DNA of 64,000 nt from positions 32,793,608-32,857,607 of the forward strand of contig OX442314.1 of the NCBI GenBank assembly GCA_949358305.1, in the 5' to 3' direction. Each line of letters opens with the position of its first letter. The first letter of the stretch is position 1. The stretch comes from Strigamia acuminata (Eukaryota > Arthropoda > Chilopoda > Geophilomorpha > Linotaeniidae). Shown here one piece after another: positions 34,688 to 45,200 of the stretch. A program made the position numbers and the translations under genes. The notes beneath the pieces are model-generated. The model was not told the DNA's origin and made no database searches. It saw only the letters and a list, made by a program, of their open reading frames with translations.

Positions 34688-35304
34688 TGTGAAAACTGGC
34701 GTTTTACTCCAGGTTCACATTCCCTTTAATGTGTTGATTTTATTTAATATTTGTGTATTTTATTTCCTTTGATTCTACATTTAACATTTGTGTATTTTTA
34801 TTTGTTTTGATGTAATATTCAGTGTCATTTGCTCATTTATATTTCATTTATATTTGCTGACCTTGCATTTAGTGTTGTGTGGTTTATCCAATTATTGTAG
34901 TGTTTTAATGTCGTTTATTTGATTTTATATGCTCCTTTTAATGTTTCATTGTTTTATTATTCTGTAAAACTCAATTTAATATTTTGTATTCAATTTTAAC
35001 ATGTTTATCTTTCACATTTAGTGTCATTAACCTTTTATTTAAAGAGGGTTAGATTATTGTCACATGACCTGGCTTCAGCTCTCCTTCTAGGAATGCAGCT
35101 GAAGCCAATTATCGGATTAGTGGTGCTCCAATAGGAGCGTTTTTGTATATATCTTTTTGAAGACAATAAAGTTTAACCCCAGTGAGTGTACAAAATTCAT
35201 ATTGGCAACACGTCTCTTTATTTCAACTTGCAACATATTTTCAAACACATTACAAAGAAGCCAGAGACTTTAAGAAGACCAACTAAAAGCGATTGGAAAC
35301 TACA
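34688..35304 (+). repeat. Bel-2 5' LTR
   Basis: Starts TGTGAAAACTGGCGTTTT and ends GATTGGAAACTACA. It includes AAGACAATAAAGTTTAACCC, the likely poly-A signal. Confidence 0.95.
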
Positions 35305-35307
35305 TTT

Positions 35308-35325
35308 TGGTGCCGAAACCCGGGA
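35308..35325 (+). other. Bel-2 primer-binding site (tRNA-Phe)
   Basis: TGGTGCCGAAACCCGGGA, three bases after the LTR, is fully complementary to the arthropod tRNA-Phe 3' end. Confidence 0.85.
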
Positions 35326-35349
35326 GTACCCCAAACTGCAAGTAAAAAA

Positions 35350-38193
35350 ATGCCTCCGAAATTTGAATTGAAAAGAAGGGCCTTGACCACAGCCATCCAG
35401 GCTGCAGAGACATTAATGGCCGCCATTACAACTGCCTTTGCTGGCGTGCCGGTGGTGACCAAAGACGTGCTCAGCATCTGGACAGATCAACTGGCGGGCA
35501 AAATGCTCCGCGTTACAAAAGCCAGTGATTTGGCCATGGACTTGGCAAAAAGTGACCTTGAGGTGGACGAGGTGAGCAACGCGATCGACGCCATAGAGGA
35601 CCGCGCTGCATCAACTAGAGCCGCCATTATGACGTACACTGCTCGGAATTATCCAGTTCAGCCCGCTGTGCCTCAAAATTTACCGCTACCATTAAATCCA
35701 ACAATTAACAATTCTATAAAAAGGAAGCCGTTGGAAGTGCCAAAATTTGACGGTAGGCGGCCAGAGGATTGGAGTGGGTTCTGGAGAACATTTAGCGTGC
35801 AGTATGGAGACGATGCACAGTTGGACAATGTGAACAAATTACTTCACCTGCGCACGTATCTGCACGGGGACGCTTTGAATGACATCAAAGCGTTGGAAAT
35901 TACCGAACCAAATTACCTGGTCGCAATTGATCGCTTGAAAAGAAAATACGGCGATAAAATTTTGTTGGAGAATCGATTCATAAATAATTTGTCTGTTTTA
36001 CCTGCAGTGAAGGACGAGAAAGATCAAGCTGGGCTGCAGCGTTTGCACCGCCACGTCGAAATAAACATCGAGAATTTAAGCAATATTGACGTGAATCTCG
36101 AGGAGTACCAAAGAACGCTGTTTCCCACGCTGGCCACGGCAATTCCACGCACACTGATGCGTGAGTATGATCGAGAGAACGCTGCAGAACGATCGGTCCC
36201 CCGCCTCATGAACTGGCTGCACGATTTCGTGACGAAAGAAGCACAATACGAAATGATGGCGAACCAATCAAAACAGACTGCATCACATCAAAAATCGAAT
36301 GCGACTCCCGACGCCCCGAGCTTCAAGAAGGAGAAGAAACGATTCGACAAGAGAGACAAAAGAGTCCAAGAAAGCTCCGCGTCAATGATGTCGATTGCAG
36401 TCAAGACCTGCCAATTTTGCGAATCGAAGAGCCATGATCGAAAAGTCTGCCCACTCAACGCCGAGGAACGAATGGCGAAATTAAAAGCAAAAAACGTTTG
36501 TTTTCGGTGTCTCGGACGAACACCGCACCCGACCAAAGAATGCCGCACATCAATGAAGTGCTTTCGATGCGAGGGACAGCACCACACATATTTGTGCACC
36601 AAGCCAAAATCGACGGCGACCAACGATTCGAATTCCGGCAGACAGATTGAAGTGACTGAAATCAAACAAAATGCAGTTGTCAGCGTAAATCGACCAGCTG
36701 TTGAATTTTTGATGATCCAGATGGCACAATTGAGCGGAGAGAAGCTGCAAACCAAGGGCGTCTGCTACATCGATGGCGGAGCACAGCGCACATTTATCCG
36801 CGCTGACGTGGCTCAAAAACTGAAATTGAAAAAATTGGGCACGGAAAAAATAAACCTCGCCACTTTTGGTCAGCATCCCAAGATGGAAGTGAGAAACCGA
36901 GTCCAGGTGAAGATACAACCGATCAATGGAACATCTCCAGCCATATTAATCGACGCAATTGAAACGCCACGATGCACGACCACTCCAACTGAAATTCCGA
37001 CCACCCAGTTAAGCAGCAAATTGAAGGACTTGGGAATCCAAGTGAACTGCAAACAGGCCGCCTTACATTCGAGCGAAGTAGACATTCTGCTTGGCGTGGA
37101 TCATTACAATAAAATTACCACGGGTCAATCCAAATTTATTGAAGAAAATTTGGCCGCTGTAAACACGATTCTGGGGTGGACGCTGCACGGACAAACGACG
37201 CAGGGGACGCAACTCATCGCGTCACCCACGCAAGCTAACAAAATAACAATTGTTCCGTCCACAGATGACCTGTTGCGCAATTTTTGGGAGCTCGAATCGA
37301 TTGGGGTTCAGCACGAATCCATGACCACCACGGGAGATGAAGAGATAATGAAAAGATTCAACAAAACCATCGATTGGACCGGAAGCCATTATTCTGTCCA
37401 GTTGCCGTGGACGGTGAATCCGGATGAACTCGCTGACAACTACCAAATCGCCGAGCAGAGGTTCCTTAACTTGATACGACGTTTTCGCAGGCAGCCAAAT
37501 TTGTATCTTGAGTACAAAAAGGTCATCGATGAGCAGATCGCACAGAACATTGTTGAGGAGGTGCCAGTAGGTGAAGCGCCCGGCCCCATTTACTATATGC
37601 CACACAGGCCTGTGGTCAAAGAAGAGCGAGTAACGACCAAACTACGCATCGTTTTCGACGCCTCTTCACACAAAAAGGGTCAGTTGTCATTGAATGACTG
37701 TTTGTCAAAAGGAACCAATTTGCTCCCGTCCCTAATTTTTATTTTGCTGAGGTTTCGAATTTATGAGTTTGCACTAATAGCCGATATCAAAAAGGCATTT
37801 CACCAGATAGAAATTGCCATGAGGGATCGCGACGCTACTCGTTTTTTTTGGATTGATGAGCTGTGGGACGGAATTGGACGAGCAATAATCAAAATTTTAC
37901 GCCAAACTCGAGTACTGTTCGGAGCCGCCCCCAGCCCATTCCTGCTGAGTGCGACCATAAAGCACCATTTGGAGAAGTTTAAGGACGAATTTCCAGAGGC
38001 CGTCGCATTCATCAGTCAATTCCTCTACATGGATGATTTAATATCTTCCCTGGACAGCGAGAAAATTGAAGTGGGACGAGGAATTAAACGAAGAAATGCG
38101 AGAAACTTGGACAAAATGGGCAAAACAAATCCCAAAGTTGGGGGAAATCCAACTGCCAAGATGGAACGGAGTCAAGCCACGTCAAGAAAATGA
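35350..38193 (+). CDS. Bel-2 Gag-protease-partial RT polyprotein
   Basis: Starts at the ATG of MPPKFELKRR. It encodes Bel/Pao Gag (DUF1759-like region about residues 130-330), CCHC knuckle near residue 384 (CFRCLGRTPHPTKEC), aspartic protease with YIDGGAQRTFI near 474 (D-G-G in place of the commoner D-[ST]-G) and reverse transcriptase with KLRIVFDASSHKKGQLSLND near 764 and YMDD near 893. Soon after YMDD, at about 38,063, roughly 360 bp present in Bel-1 are missing. The frame shifts and ends after 43 unrelated codons. The RT thumb and connection are therefore lost. Retrotransposon structural and enzymatic polyprotein, truncated. Confidence 0.9.
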   Translation: MPPKFELKRRALTTAIQAAETLMAAITTAFAGVPVVTKDVLSIWTDQLAGKMLRVTKASDLAMDLAKSDLEVDEVSNAIDAIEDRAASTRAAIMTYTARNYPVQPAVPQNLPLPLNPTINNSIKRKPLEVPKFDGRRPEDWSGFWRTFSVQYGDDAQLDNVNKLLHLRTYLHGDALNDIKALEITEPNYLVAIDRLKRKYGDKILLENRFINNLSVLPAVKDEKDQAGLQRLHRHVEINIENLSNIDVNLEEYQRTLFPTLATAIPRTLMREYDRENAAERSVPRLMNWLHDFVTKEAQYEMMANQSKQTASHQKSNATPDAPSFKKEKKRFDKRDKRVQESSASMMSIAVKTCQFCESKSHDRKVCPLNAEERMAKLKAKNVCFRCLGRTPHPTKECRTSMKCFRCEGQHHTYLCTKPKSTATNDSNSGRQIEVTEIKQNAVVSVNRPAVEFLMIQMAQLSGEKLQTKGVCYIDGGAQRTFIRADVAQKLKLKKLGTEKINLATFGQHPKMEVRNRVQVKIQPINGTSPAILIDAIETPRCTTTPTEIPTTQLSSKLKDLGIQVNCKQAALHSSEVDILLGVDHYNKITTGQSKFIEENLAAVNTILGWTLHGQTTQGTQLIASPTQANKITIVPSTDDLLRNFWELESIGVQHESMTTTGDEEIMKRFNKTIDWTGSHYSVQLPWTVNPDELADNYQIAEQRFLNLIRRFRRQPNLYLEYKKVIDEQIAQNIVEEVPVGEAPGPIYYMPHRPVVKEERVTTKLRIVFDASSHKKGQLSLNDCLSKGTNLLPSLIFILLRFRIYEFALIADIKKAFHQIEIAMRDRDATRFFWIDELWDGIGRAIIKILRQTRVLFGAAPSPFLLSATIKHHLEKFKDEFPEAVAFISQFLYMDDLISSLDSEKIEVGRGIKRRNARNLDKMGKTNPKVGGNPTAKMERSQATSRK

Positions 38194-40273
38194 AATTCAC
38201 ATATTTTGCGATGCCAGCCCGAAGGCTTATGGCGCGGTGGCTTACGTGCGCCGAAGAGAAGAAAATCTAATCATGACAAATTTTTTATTTTCTAAATCTA
38301 GAGTAGCCCCGGTAAAACAATTGACGCTGCCCAAACTGGAGTTGATGGGTGCTCTTCTAGCAGTACGCCTCAGAGACCAATTGAAGGAGGTGATGGACTG
38401 CGACCGATACCATTACTGGACCGACAGTCAGATTTGCCTGCATTGGATAACAAACACATCCAAGCGGCCACCAACCTTCATAAACAACCGGGCGATCGAA
38501 ATCAGAGAAAAGTCGCACGTGAAGGCATGGAAACACGTCGCGGGCCCGGAAAATCCAGCCGACCGACTGACAAGAGGCATTGATGCGGCGGAGCTAACAA
38601 ATGACGAACTGTGGTGGAAAGGGCCAAAATGGCTAAGTGAAGAACAAGAGAACTGGCCAAATAATAAGATGGAATTAACCATAGACCCAGACGAATTGGA
38701 CAGCGAGGCTGACGAACACGAGGAGCCAAGCGGAGAAACCCACGCGAATGCAGTTCAACAAAAAAATAATCAAAATTTTGCATTTCCAATTTCCAGGTCA
38801 TATTTACGCACATGTCGAGTGTGGGCCTGGTGCTATCGTTTTGCACACAACTCAAAACAAAAAGCAGACAGCGGACATCGTCAACAAGGGGTTTTGAAGG
38901 CAGAGGAACTCGTGACAGCAAAGCAAAAATTGATCATCGCTTCACAACGGCAACACTACGCCGCAGAAATGAAGCAACTGACCGAGGGGAAACCATTGAT
39001 GGCAGCATCCAAATTAAAGCTGTTCAACCCGTTCATCGATGCAAATGGAGTAATGAGACTGAGGACCAGACTACAAACCTCCAAAGATGAACAAACAGCA
39101 ACACAACCTATCGTGTTACCACAAAAATGCGAATTGACCAAACTAATATTTTCGCATTCTCATTCCCAGGTTCTCCACTGCGGCTTGACAGCAACGCTCG
39201 CCCAATTTAGAGAATCATACTGGACACCAGCCGCAAGGAGAACCTTGAAGTCAACATTAAGTCGATGTGTCACGTGCAAGAAGGTGCAGGGAAAATTGAT
39301 GCAAGAATCACCCGGATTGCTGCCATTTGACAGAATCACCCGTTGCGAGCCATTTGCGGTCACAGGAGTCGACTTCGCGGGACCCCTGTACATTAGAGGG
39401 CGCAAAACAAAGGCATATATTGCACTGTTTACTTGTGCTAACATCCGAGCGGTGCATCTCGAATTGGTGCCCTCGCTCAACACGCCTGATTTTGTCGACG
39501 CGTTCGAACGATTTGTGAGTCGCCGTGGACTACCAAAGACATTATATAGCGACAACGGGACAACTTTTTGCCGTACCAACAAAGAATTGGCTGCATTATT
39601 GAACAATACCAAGGATGAGTCGTTCAAGAATTACCTATGCAACAAGGGGATCAATTGGAAGTTTATAGTTGAACATAGCCCGTGGTGGGGGGGATTTTGG
39701 GAAAGGATGGTGAAGACAGTCAAATCCTGCTTGAAGAAAATTATTGGGACTGCATCATTAAACTTTTTTCAATTGAACACTCTCCTCACCCAAGTGGAAG
39801 CTGTGTTGAATCATCGTCCGCTAACCTACGTTTATGAGAAGCCCGATGAACCTGAGAGCTTAACTCCTGCCCATTTCTTGACGGGAGAAAGAGTTACATT
39901 CCTGCCGGACCCTAGTTACATCAATCAAATCGAGCCGACACAAGCAGCCTTTATCCGACAATGGCGTCATCGTCAAAAAACCCTGCTTTCTTTTTGGAGT
40001 CGTTGGCAAAAAGAATACCTAACAGACTTGAAAACACAGTCTGGAAGGTCGGGACTCCTCGAATTGAAAGTAGGCGATGTCGTGTTAGTTGAAGAACAAG
40101 GCCGACCCCGGCTCCAGTGGAAGATGGGCCGTATCACTGAAGTGCGCGTTGGAAGAGATGGCAAAGTCCGATCATGTGAGCTTGTCACTTCAGGTGGGGC
40201 TAAGTTGAGGCGTCCGATTCAGCGTTTGGTCCATTTGGAGGTTCAAAGTGAGATCGGCGCGGGGGGAGTGTGA
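38066..40273 (+). pseudogene. Bel-2 RNase H-integrase part, out of frame
   Basis: Continues pol in the next frame after the deletion. RNase H begins at FCDASPKAYGAVAY (38,206) and includes YHYWTDSQICLHW. Integrase has the zinc region (LHCGLTATLAQFRESYWTP, CVTCKK), catalytic Asp in GVDFAGP (39,367), Asp in YSDNGTTF (39,546) and Glu in FWERMVKTVK (39,700), then the Bel-specific C-terminal domain ending in LRRPIQRLVHLE. The frame is open to the 3' LTR. Without its own start it depends on the upstream frame, from which it is cut off by the deletion. Confidence 0.88.
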
Positions 40274-40885
40274 AAACTGGCGTTTTACTCCAGGTTCACA
40301 TTCCCTTTAATGTGTTGATTTTATTTAATATTTGTGTATTTTATTTCCTTTGATTCTACATTTAACATTTGTGTATTTTTATTTGTTTTGATGTAATATT
40401 CAGTGTCATTTGCTCATTTATATTTCATTTATATTTGCTGACCTTGCATTTAGTGTTGTGTGGTTTATCCAATTATTCTAGTGTTTTAATGTCGTTTATT
40501 TGATTTTATATGCTCCTTTTAATGTTTCATTGTTTTATTATTCTGTAAAACTCAATTTAATATTTTGTATTCAATTTTAACATGTTTATCTTTCACATTT
40601 AGTGTCATTAACCTTTTATTTAAAGAGGGTTAGATTATTGTCACATGACCTGGCTTCAGCTCTCCTTCTAGGAATGCAGCTGAAGCCAATTATCGGATTA
40701 GTGGTGCTCCAATAGGAGCGTTTTTGTATATATCTTTTTGAAGACAATAAAGTTTAACCCCAGTGAGTGTACAAAATTCATATTGGCAACACGTCTCTTT
40801 ATTTCAACTTGCAACATATTTTCAAACACATTACAAAGAAGCCAGAGACTTTAAGAAGACCAACTAAAAGCGATTGGAAACTACA
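40269..40885 (+). repeat. Bel-2 3' LTR
   Basis: Directly follows a G-rich polypurine tract (GCGCGGGGGGAG). Almost identical to 34,688-35,304. Confidence 0.95.
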
Positions 40886-40890
40886 CATCA

Positions 40891-41034
40891 TTCAAAAATT
40901 ATTTGTTGTAATAATTTTTCCTATAATTAATAAAAGTAAAGACTTCTGTCCCTTCTACTCATTTTTCCAACTAAACCAAATAAAAAGGAAAAGCGACATC
41001 GCCTAAAGAGTCACGCAGAGAAGCCGGACATCCA
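40891..41034. other. Tail of the IR-B unit
   Basis: TTCTACTCATTTTTCCAACT and AACCAAATAAAAAG match 59,397-59,430 beyond IR-C, so this is duplicated flank displaced by Bel-2. It ends abruptly where gypsy-derived sequence begins. Confidence 0.55.
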
Positions 41035-41632
41035 ATTTTAGCGGACTGATCCGAATTTTTGCTCCAATGTCTTGCAAAATGTGCAGAACCAATCTGTCCG
41101 CACGTCGATGGCCGGCTTAACCACACAATCTGCGTTTGGAGAAATCTTGTTGAGTGCGAGCGTTTCACTGCTTGGCTGTCTGTTGTCTGGTGGTGCCCCT
41201 CGAGGAACGTTTGCCACCCTTCTGAGTGTTTGAAGCGCCTTTCGAGTTGCTGCTACAACTGTAGACTTGATGCACCGCTTTGGTCGTATTAGCAAAGCTT
41301 GCAAGGTCCGTATTAGCCAATTCCGCTGCGAATGCCGCCTAGAGCACCGTGGCGAACGTCAAATCCTTTTGCAAGACGAGTGTTTCTTGCACATTGCGCA
41401 TTTTTAAGCCCCAGATGAATTGATTTCGCAGATCGTTGTCAAGGGCAGTTCCCAACTCGCAATAACGCGTGAGAGTTTGCAGTACAACTGCAAAATCTCT
41501 CACAGACTCGTTTAGATTGCGAGTACGAAAGCGAAAACACATTAAATCACCTTGCGCCAGGGGTTTCAGTTTTTGGTGTTTCTGCATCAATGTGACCACT
41601 TCTAAGAACGCCATGATTGTCGGGTCCTTCGG
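41035..41632 (-). pseudogene. Ty3/gypsy gag fragment, part 2
   Basis: On the minus strand, a capsid-like segment reads MAFLEVVTLMQKHQK and then NLNESVRDFAVVLQTLTRYC...LRNQFIWGL...LTFATVL, the usual Ty3/gypsy Gag pattern. It continues past stops into a nucleocapsid-like remnant with CTFCKTLEQKF. The fragment is interrupted by Bel-3: its N-terminal part lies at 47,999-48,162. No LTR, RT or integrase accompanies it. It has stop codons and is not functional. Confidence 0.75.
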
Positions 41633-42163
41633 TGTAAAATCTAGACTGATTTAATTTGTTTTTAATGTTTATTCATGTATTTGATTTTAGTAATTTTGTC
41701 TTAGTTTAATTATCGATTGAATTTAGTGATTGATTTGTGTTTATTACAATTAAGTGTTTTGTGTTTTGTTTTGTGTTTTGTGTTCTTTTTCATTCATTGT
41801 GCCTTATTGTGTATTATCGTGTTTAATTGTGTTTCATCATGGTTTTTGCTGACTTTTCAGTTGTGTTATTGCATTAAATTGTCTGTGTTCTTTTTGTGTT
41901 ATATAAATCGCTCGAGGGTCTTTTCGAGAGCCCTCTTTTATGTAAATTGGGTATCTTTCGGCCCTTGTTGACCGGATGTAGACCCCGTTTTTTCTATGCA
42001 CCACACATTCCACCCTCAACTCGCTGACCACGCGTCACTTGTGAAAAAGAATGTCATTTTTCAACTCAAGTAAAATTAAAAGTTGTTAAGTTTTATTTCG
42101 ACCGTCGCTTTTGCTGTTTTACAATTCATCACCCATCGTGAAGTTCATTTACAATTCGTAAAT
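41633..42163 (+). repeat. Bel-3 5' LTR
   Basis: Begins TGTAAAATCTAGACTG and ends ACAATTCGTAAAT, so the right end lacks the canonical CA. A TTATATAAATCGCTCGAG stretch near 41,900 resembles a TATA box region. Confidence 0.93.
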
Positions 42164-42181
42164 TGGTGCCGAAACCCGGGA
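42164..42181 (+). other. Bel-3 primer-binding site (tRNA-Phe)
   Basis: TGGTGCCGAAACCCGGGA abuts the LTR and is complementary to the tRNA-Phe 3' end. Confidence 0.85.
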
Positions 42182-42249
42182 CATCTTTCCAGGGAACAAA
42201 CTCGTAACTTCAATCTGAAAAAACTGCAAGTAGCATCTCGAATTTAACA

Positions 42250-45200
42250 ATGGCCGACGACCTCGCCGTGTTGAAGGCTCAGCGTGCAGTAACCCGTAGG
42301 CTGACCACCACAACTATAACGAAGGCCAAAACAATTCTCGCTGGTATACCTATAAATGAACTCGATTTAAAAAAGATAAAAGTGCATCTACAAGCAAAAT
42401 CAAATGAACTCAAATCGCTCGACGCCAAAATCTTGGCCATGCTCACCGACGAACAAGAGATAGATGAAGAAATCACTCGATCCGAGACTGAATATCACGA
42501 AAAAATTATTGATTGTGGTGTCGAAATCGACGAGGCGCTAATTACTTTCATCGCGCCCCCAACCACACCTGTACTCCCGCCGATAACAAATAATTACCAC
42601 GGGACCGCGAGTGTGCCACAAGACTCACCCATGCGACTGCCCAAGTACGACACAATTAAATTCAAAGGAGATCCGCTGGACTGGGCTGACTTTTGGGGTA
42701 ATTTTGAGATCTCAATTGACACCAAAACGAACATTTCTGCGCAAAGTAAATTGGTGTATTTAAAGTCGCTCTTGGATGGAGAAGCAGCACTCGTGTTGAA
42801 GGGATTACCGCCAACAAATGAAAACTATCCGATCGCTAAAAAATTGTTGCTCGAACGCTTTGGCCGTACAGATGTTCTTCTCAGCGCACATTTACGCTCC
42901 CTAATGAAAATGAAACCCGTACGTGATATTCTCGATCCTATTCCTCTTCAAAAATTGTACGATGAGTGTGAAACACACGTACGCGGTCTGAATGCGGCAA
43001 ATATGAATGTTGATGCCATTGACGCAACAGCGTGTCCACTCATTCTAGGACTAGTGCCACGACAAATTTCGCTGGAATTTTCACGTCAATATCCCGACGG
43101 GAAATACAAAGCTAAAGATTTGTTGGACATGGTGCGTAACGAACTCGTGCACCACAATAAAATTGAGAACTTTCAAGATCTTCACCGCTCAACAGAAAAA
43201 AGCAAACCTGAAAAAGTTGATGTGGACAAGCCTGTTCACAAAACTCACAACCGCGTGCCGTCTGCTCGTGTTTTGAGCACAACAATCAGCAATTGCATGT
43301 TTTGCAACAAGACTCATGAGCGTGACGGGTGTTTAACGACGGCAACCGAGCGTAAAGAATTCGTCAAAAAGGAAGGTCGCTGCTTCAAATGCTTAAAAAA
43401 GGGACATTCGTCTCGAAACTGCACCTACCGTGTGACATGTAAACTGTGTCAACGCCATCACAACCAACTCGTGTGCGAAGGACCATCTGAGACACCAAAA
43501 GAAAAAGTCACTCTGCTCGTATCAACCAACGAAAATCTCGCTGCGTACGCTCAACCTCCGACCACAACATTGGCAACAATATTCGTAAAAATTCAAAACG
43601 AATCTCGTGAGTCCACCGTGCAATGTTTGATCGATCCCGGAAGCCAAAGTTCCTTCGTACTGGCTAGTTTGGCAAAAGACATGCATTTAAAGCCGAATGG
43701 AGAGGAACATTTAAGCGTGCACACTTTTGGAAATCAGACACCATTGAACACTAAAGGAAATCGATTTGAACTCAAATTGTGCAATGTTGGCGACAAAAAT
43801 CGATCGCTCTGCGTTAATGCGCTTGAAACGCCATGGATTACAAAACCCATTTGTACCAAATTGCAGGCTGGCTTACGAGCCGCCCTCGAACGCGATCAAA
43901 TCGTGATTGATTCTGGAAACAATACTAATTGCGATATTTTTATTCTTTTAGGCGCAGACTGTATCGCGAAGATACTTACGGGATGCATACGAAAAATCGA
44001 GGAAAATTTGATCGCCATAGAGACGCTATTTGGCTGGACTTTGATGGGGTCATCAATAAATGTCACGACAATGTCCACACTAGTCACCCGCGTGTGCAGT
44101 GTGCGTCTCGAGGAGCGACTGGACGAGAGTCTGAAAAAATTCTGGGAGCTCGAATCCATCGGCATTCGCCACGAGAGTGAAGACGAAACATTGACCGATC
44201 GAAATTCCTGCGCAATTCGTTTTCGCGAACAAGTGACGAGAGAAGAAGGAAGATACGTCGTCGCATTGCCGTGGTTGGTCGAACCGAGAAAACTTCACAA
44301 TAATTACGAAATTGCTGAGAAACGTTTTTGGAATCTGGTAAGAAAATTTAAGAAAAATCCAGGATTCTACGCCGCCTACAAACAAATTTTCGACGATCAA
44401 ATACGTGATGGAATAATCGAAGAAGTTAATGAACCGCAACATGAAAATTCGTACTACATGCCACACCGAGCCGTTATTAAAGAAGATCGCGTCACGACAA
44501 AGATTCGGATCGTTTTCGATGCCTCAGCTAAAGGAAAAAATGAACTTTCACTGAACGATTGCCTGGACAGCGGTCCTAATTTGCTGCCAGAAATACTTAT
44601 ATTGCTGATTTTGTTTCGAAAAGAACCATTTGCTTATCTTTCGGACATAGAAAAGGCGTTTTTACAGCTATTGCTGAGAATGGCAGATCGGGATTTCGTT
44701 CGTTTCCTTTGGACACCGGAAGAATGGGACGGTCGGCAGTTTGTGAAGCCCAGAGTTATGCGCCAGAAAAGAGTAGTATTCGGAGTCAAATCAAGTCCCT
44801 ACCTTTTAAACGACTCAATTCAACTACATCTCGACAACATGCGTGAAAAATATGAAGAAACAGTTGCTCAAATCAAAGATAAATTTTACGTCGACGACTT
44901 GCTCGGTTGCGCCAAATCCGAAGGGGAGGTGGAAAAAATATTCCACGAAGCTCGCAAATTGATGATGGAAGCGCACATGCCCCTACGCAAATGGCAATCG
45001 AACTCACAAAGCTTGCGAGAACTTTTTGCGAGAGAAATTCCGTCGGACGCAAATCTGGTCGACGCCGACAAACACTCGACGTCCGTGTTGGGACTGATCT
45101 GGAACTTTATAACCGACCACCTCCTGCTCGAAATAGGCGAATGGGCTGACGCACAAGATCAACTCAAGGAATCAAAACGTTTGATCGTTCAGTCCGTGGC

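Larger units (their letters stand above)
34688..40885 (+). mobile_element. Bel-2: recent but defective Bel/Pao element
   Basis: Two 617-bp LTRs that I find different at one base (near 34,899 versus 40,480) flank a Bel/Pao coding region. The 5-bp duplication is CATCA (34,683-34,687 and 40,886-40,890). IR-C lacks the insertion (ATTAATCATTCAAAAG near 59,263). The near-identity of the LTRs implies a very recent insertion, yet pol carries an internal deletion with a frameshift. Confidence 0.95.

Noticed and set aside
41717-41971. 84-codon Cys/Phe-rich frame occurring twice (also 47,548-47,802) as a conserved small membrane protein
   Set aside because: Both lie in the two identical LTRs of Bel-3; conservation reflects the LTR, not a gene.
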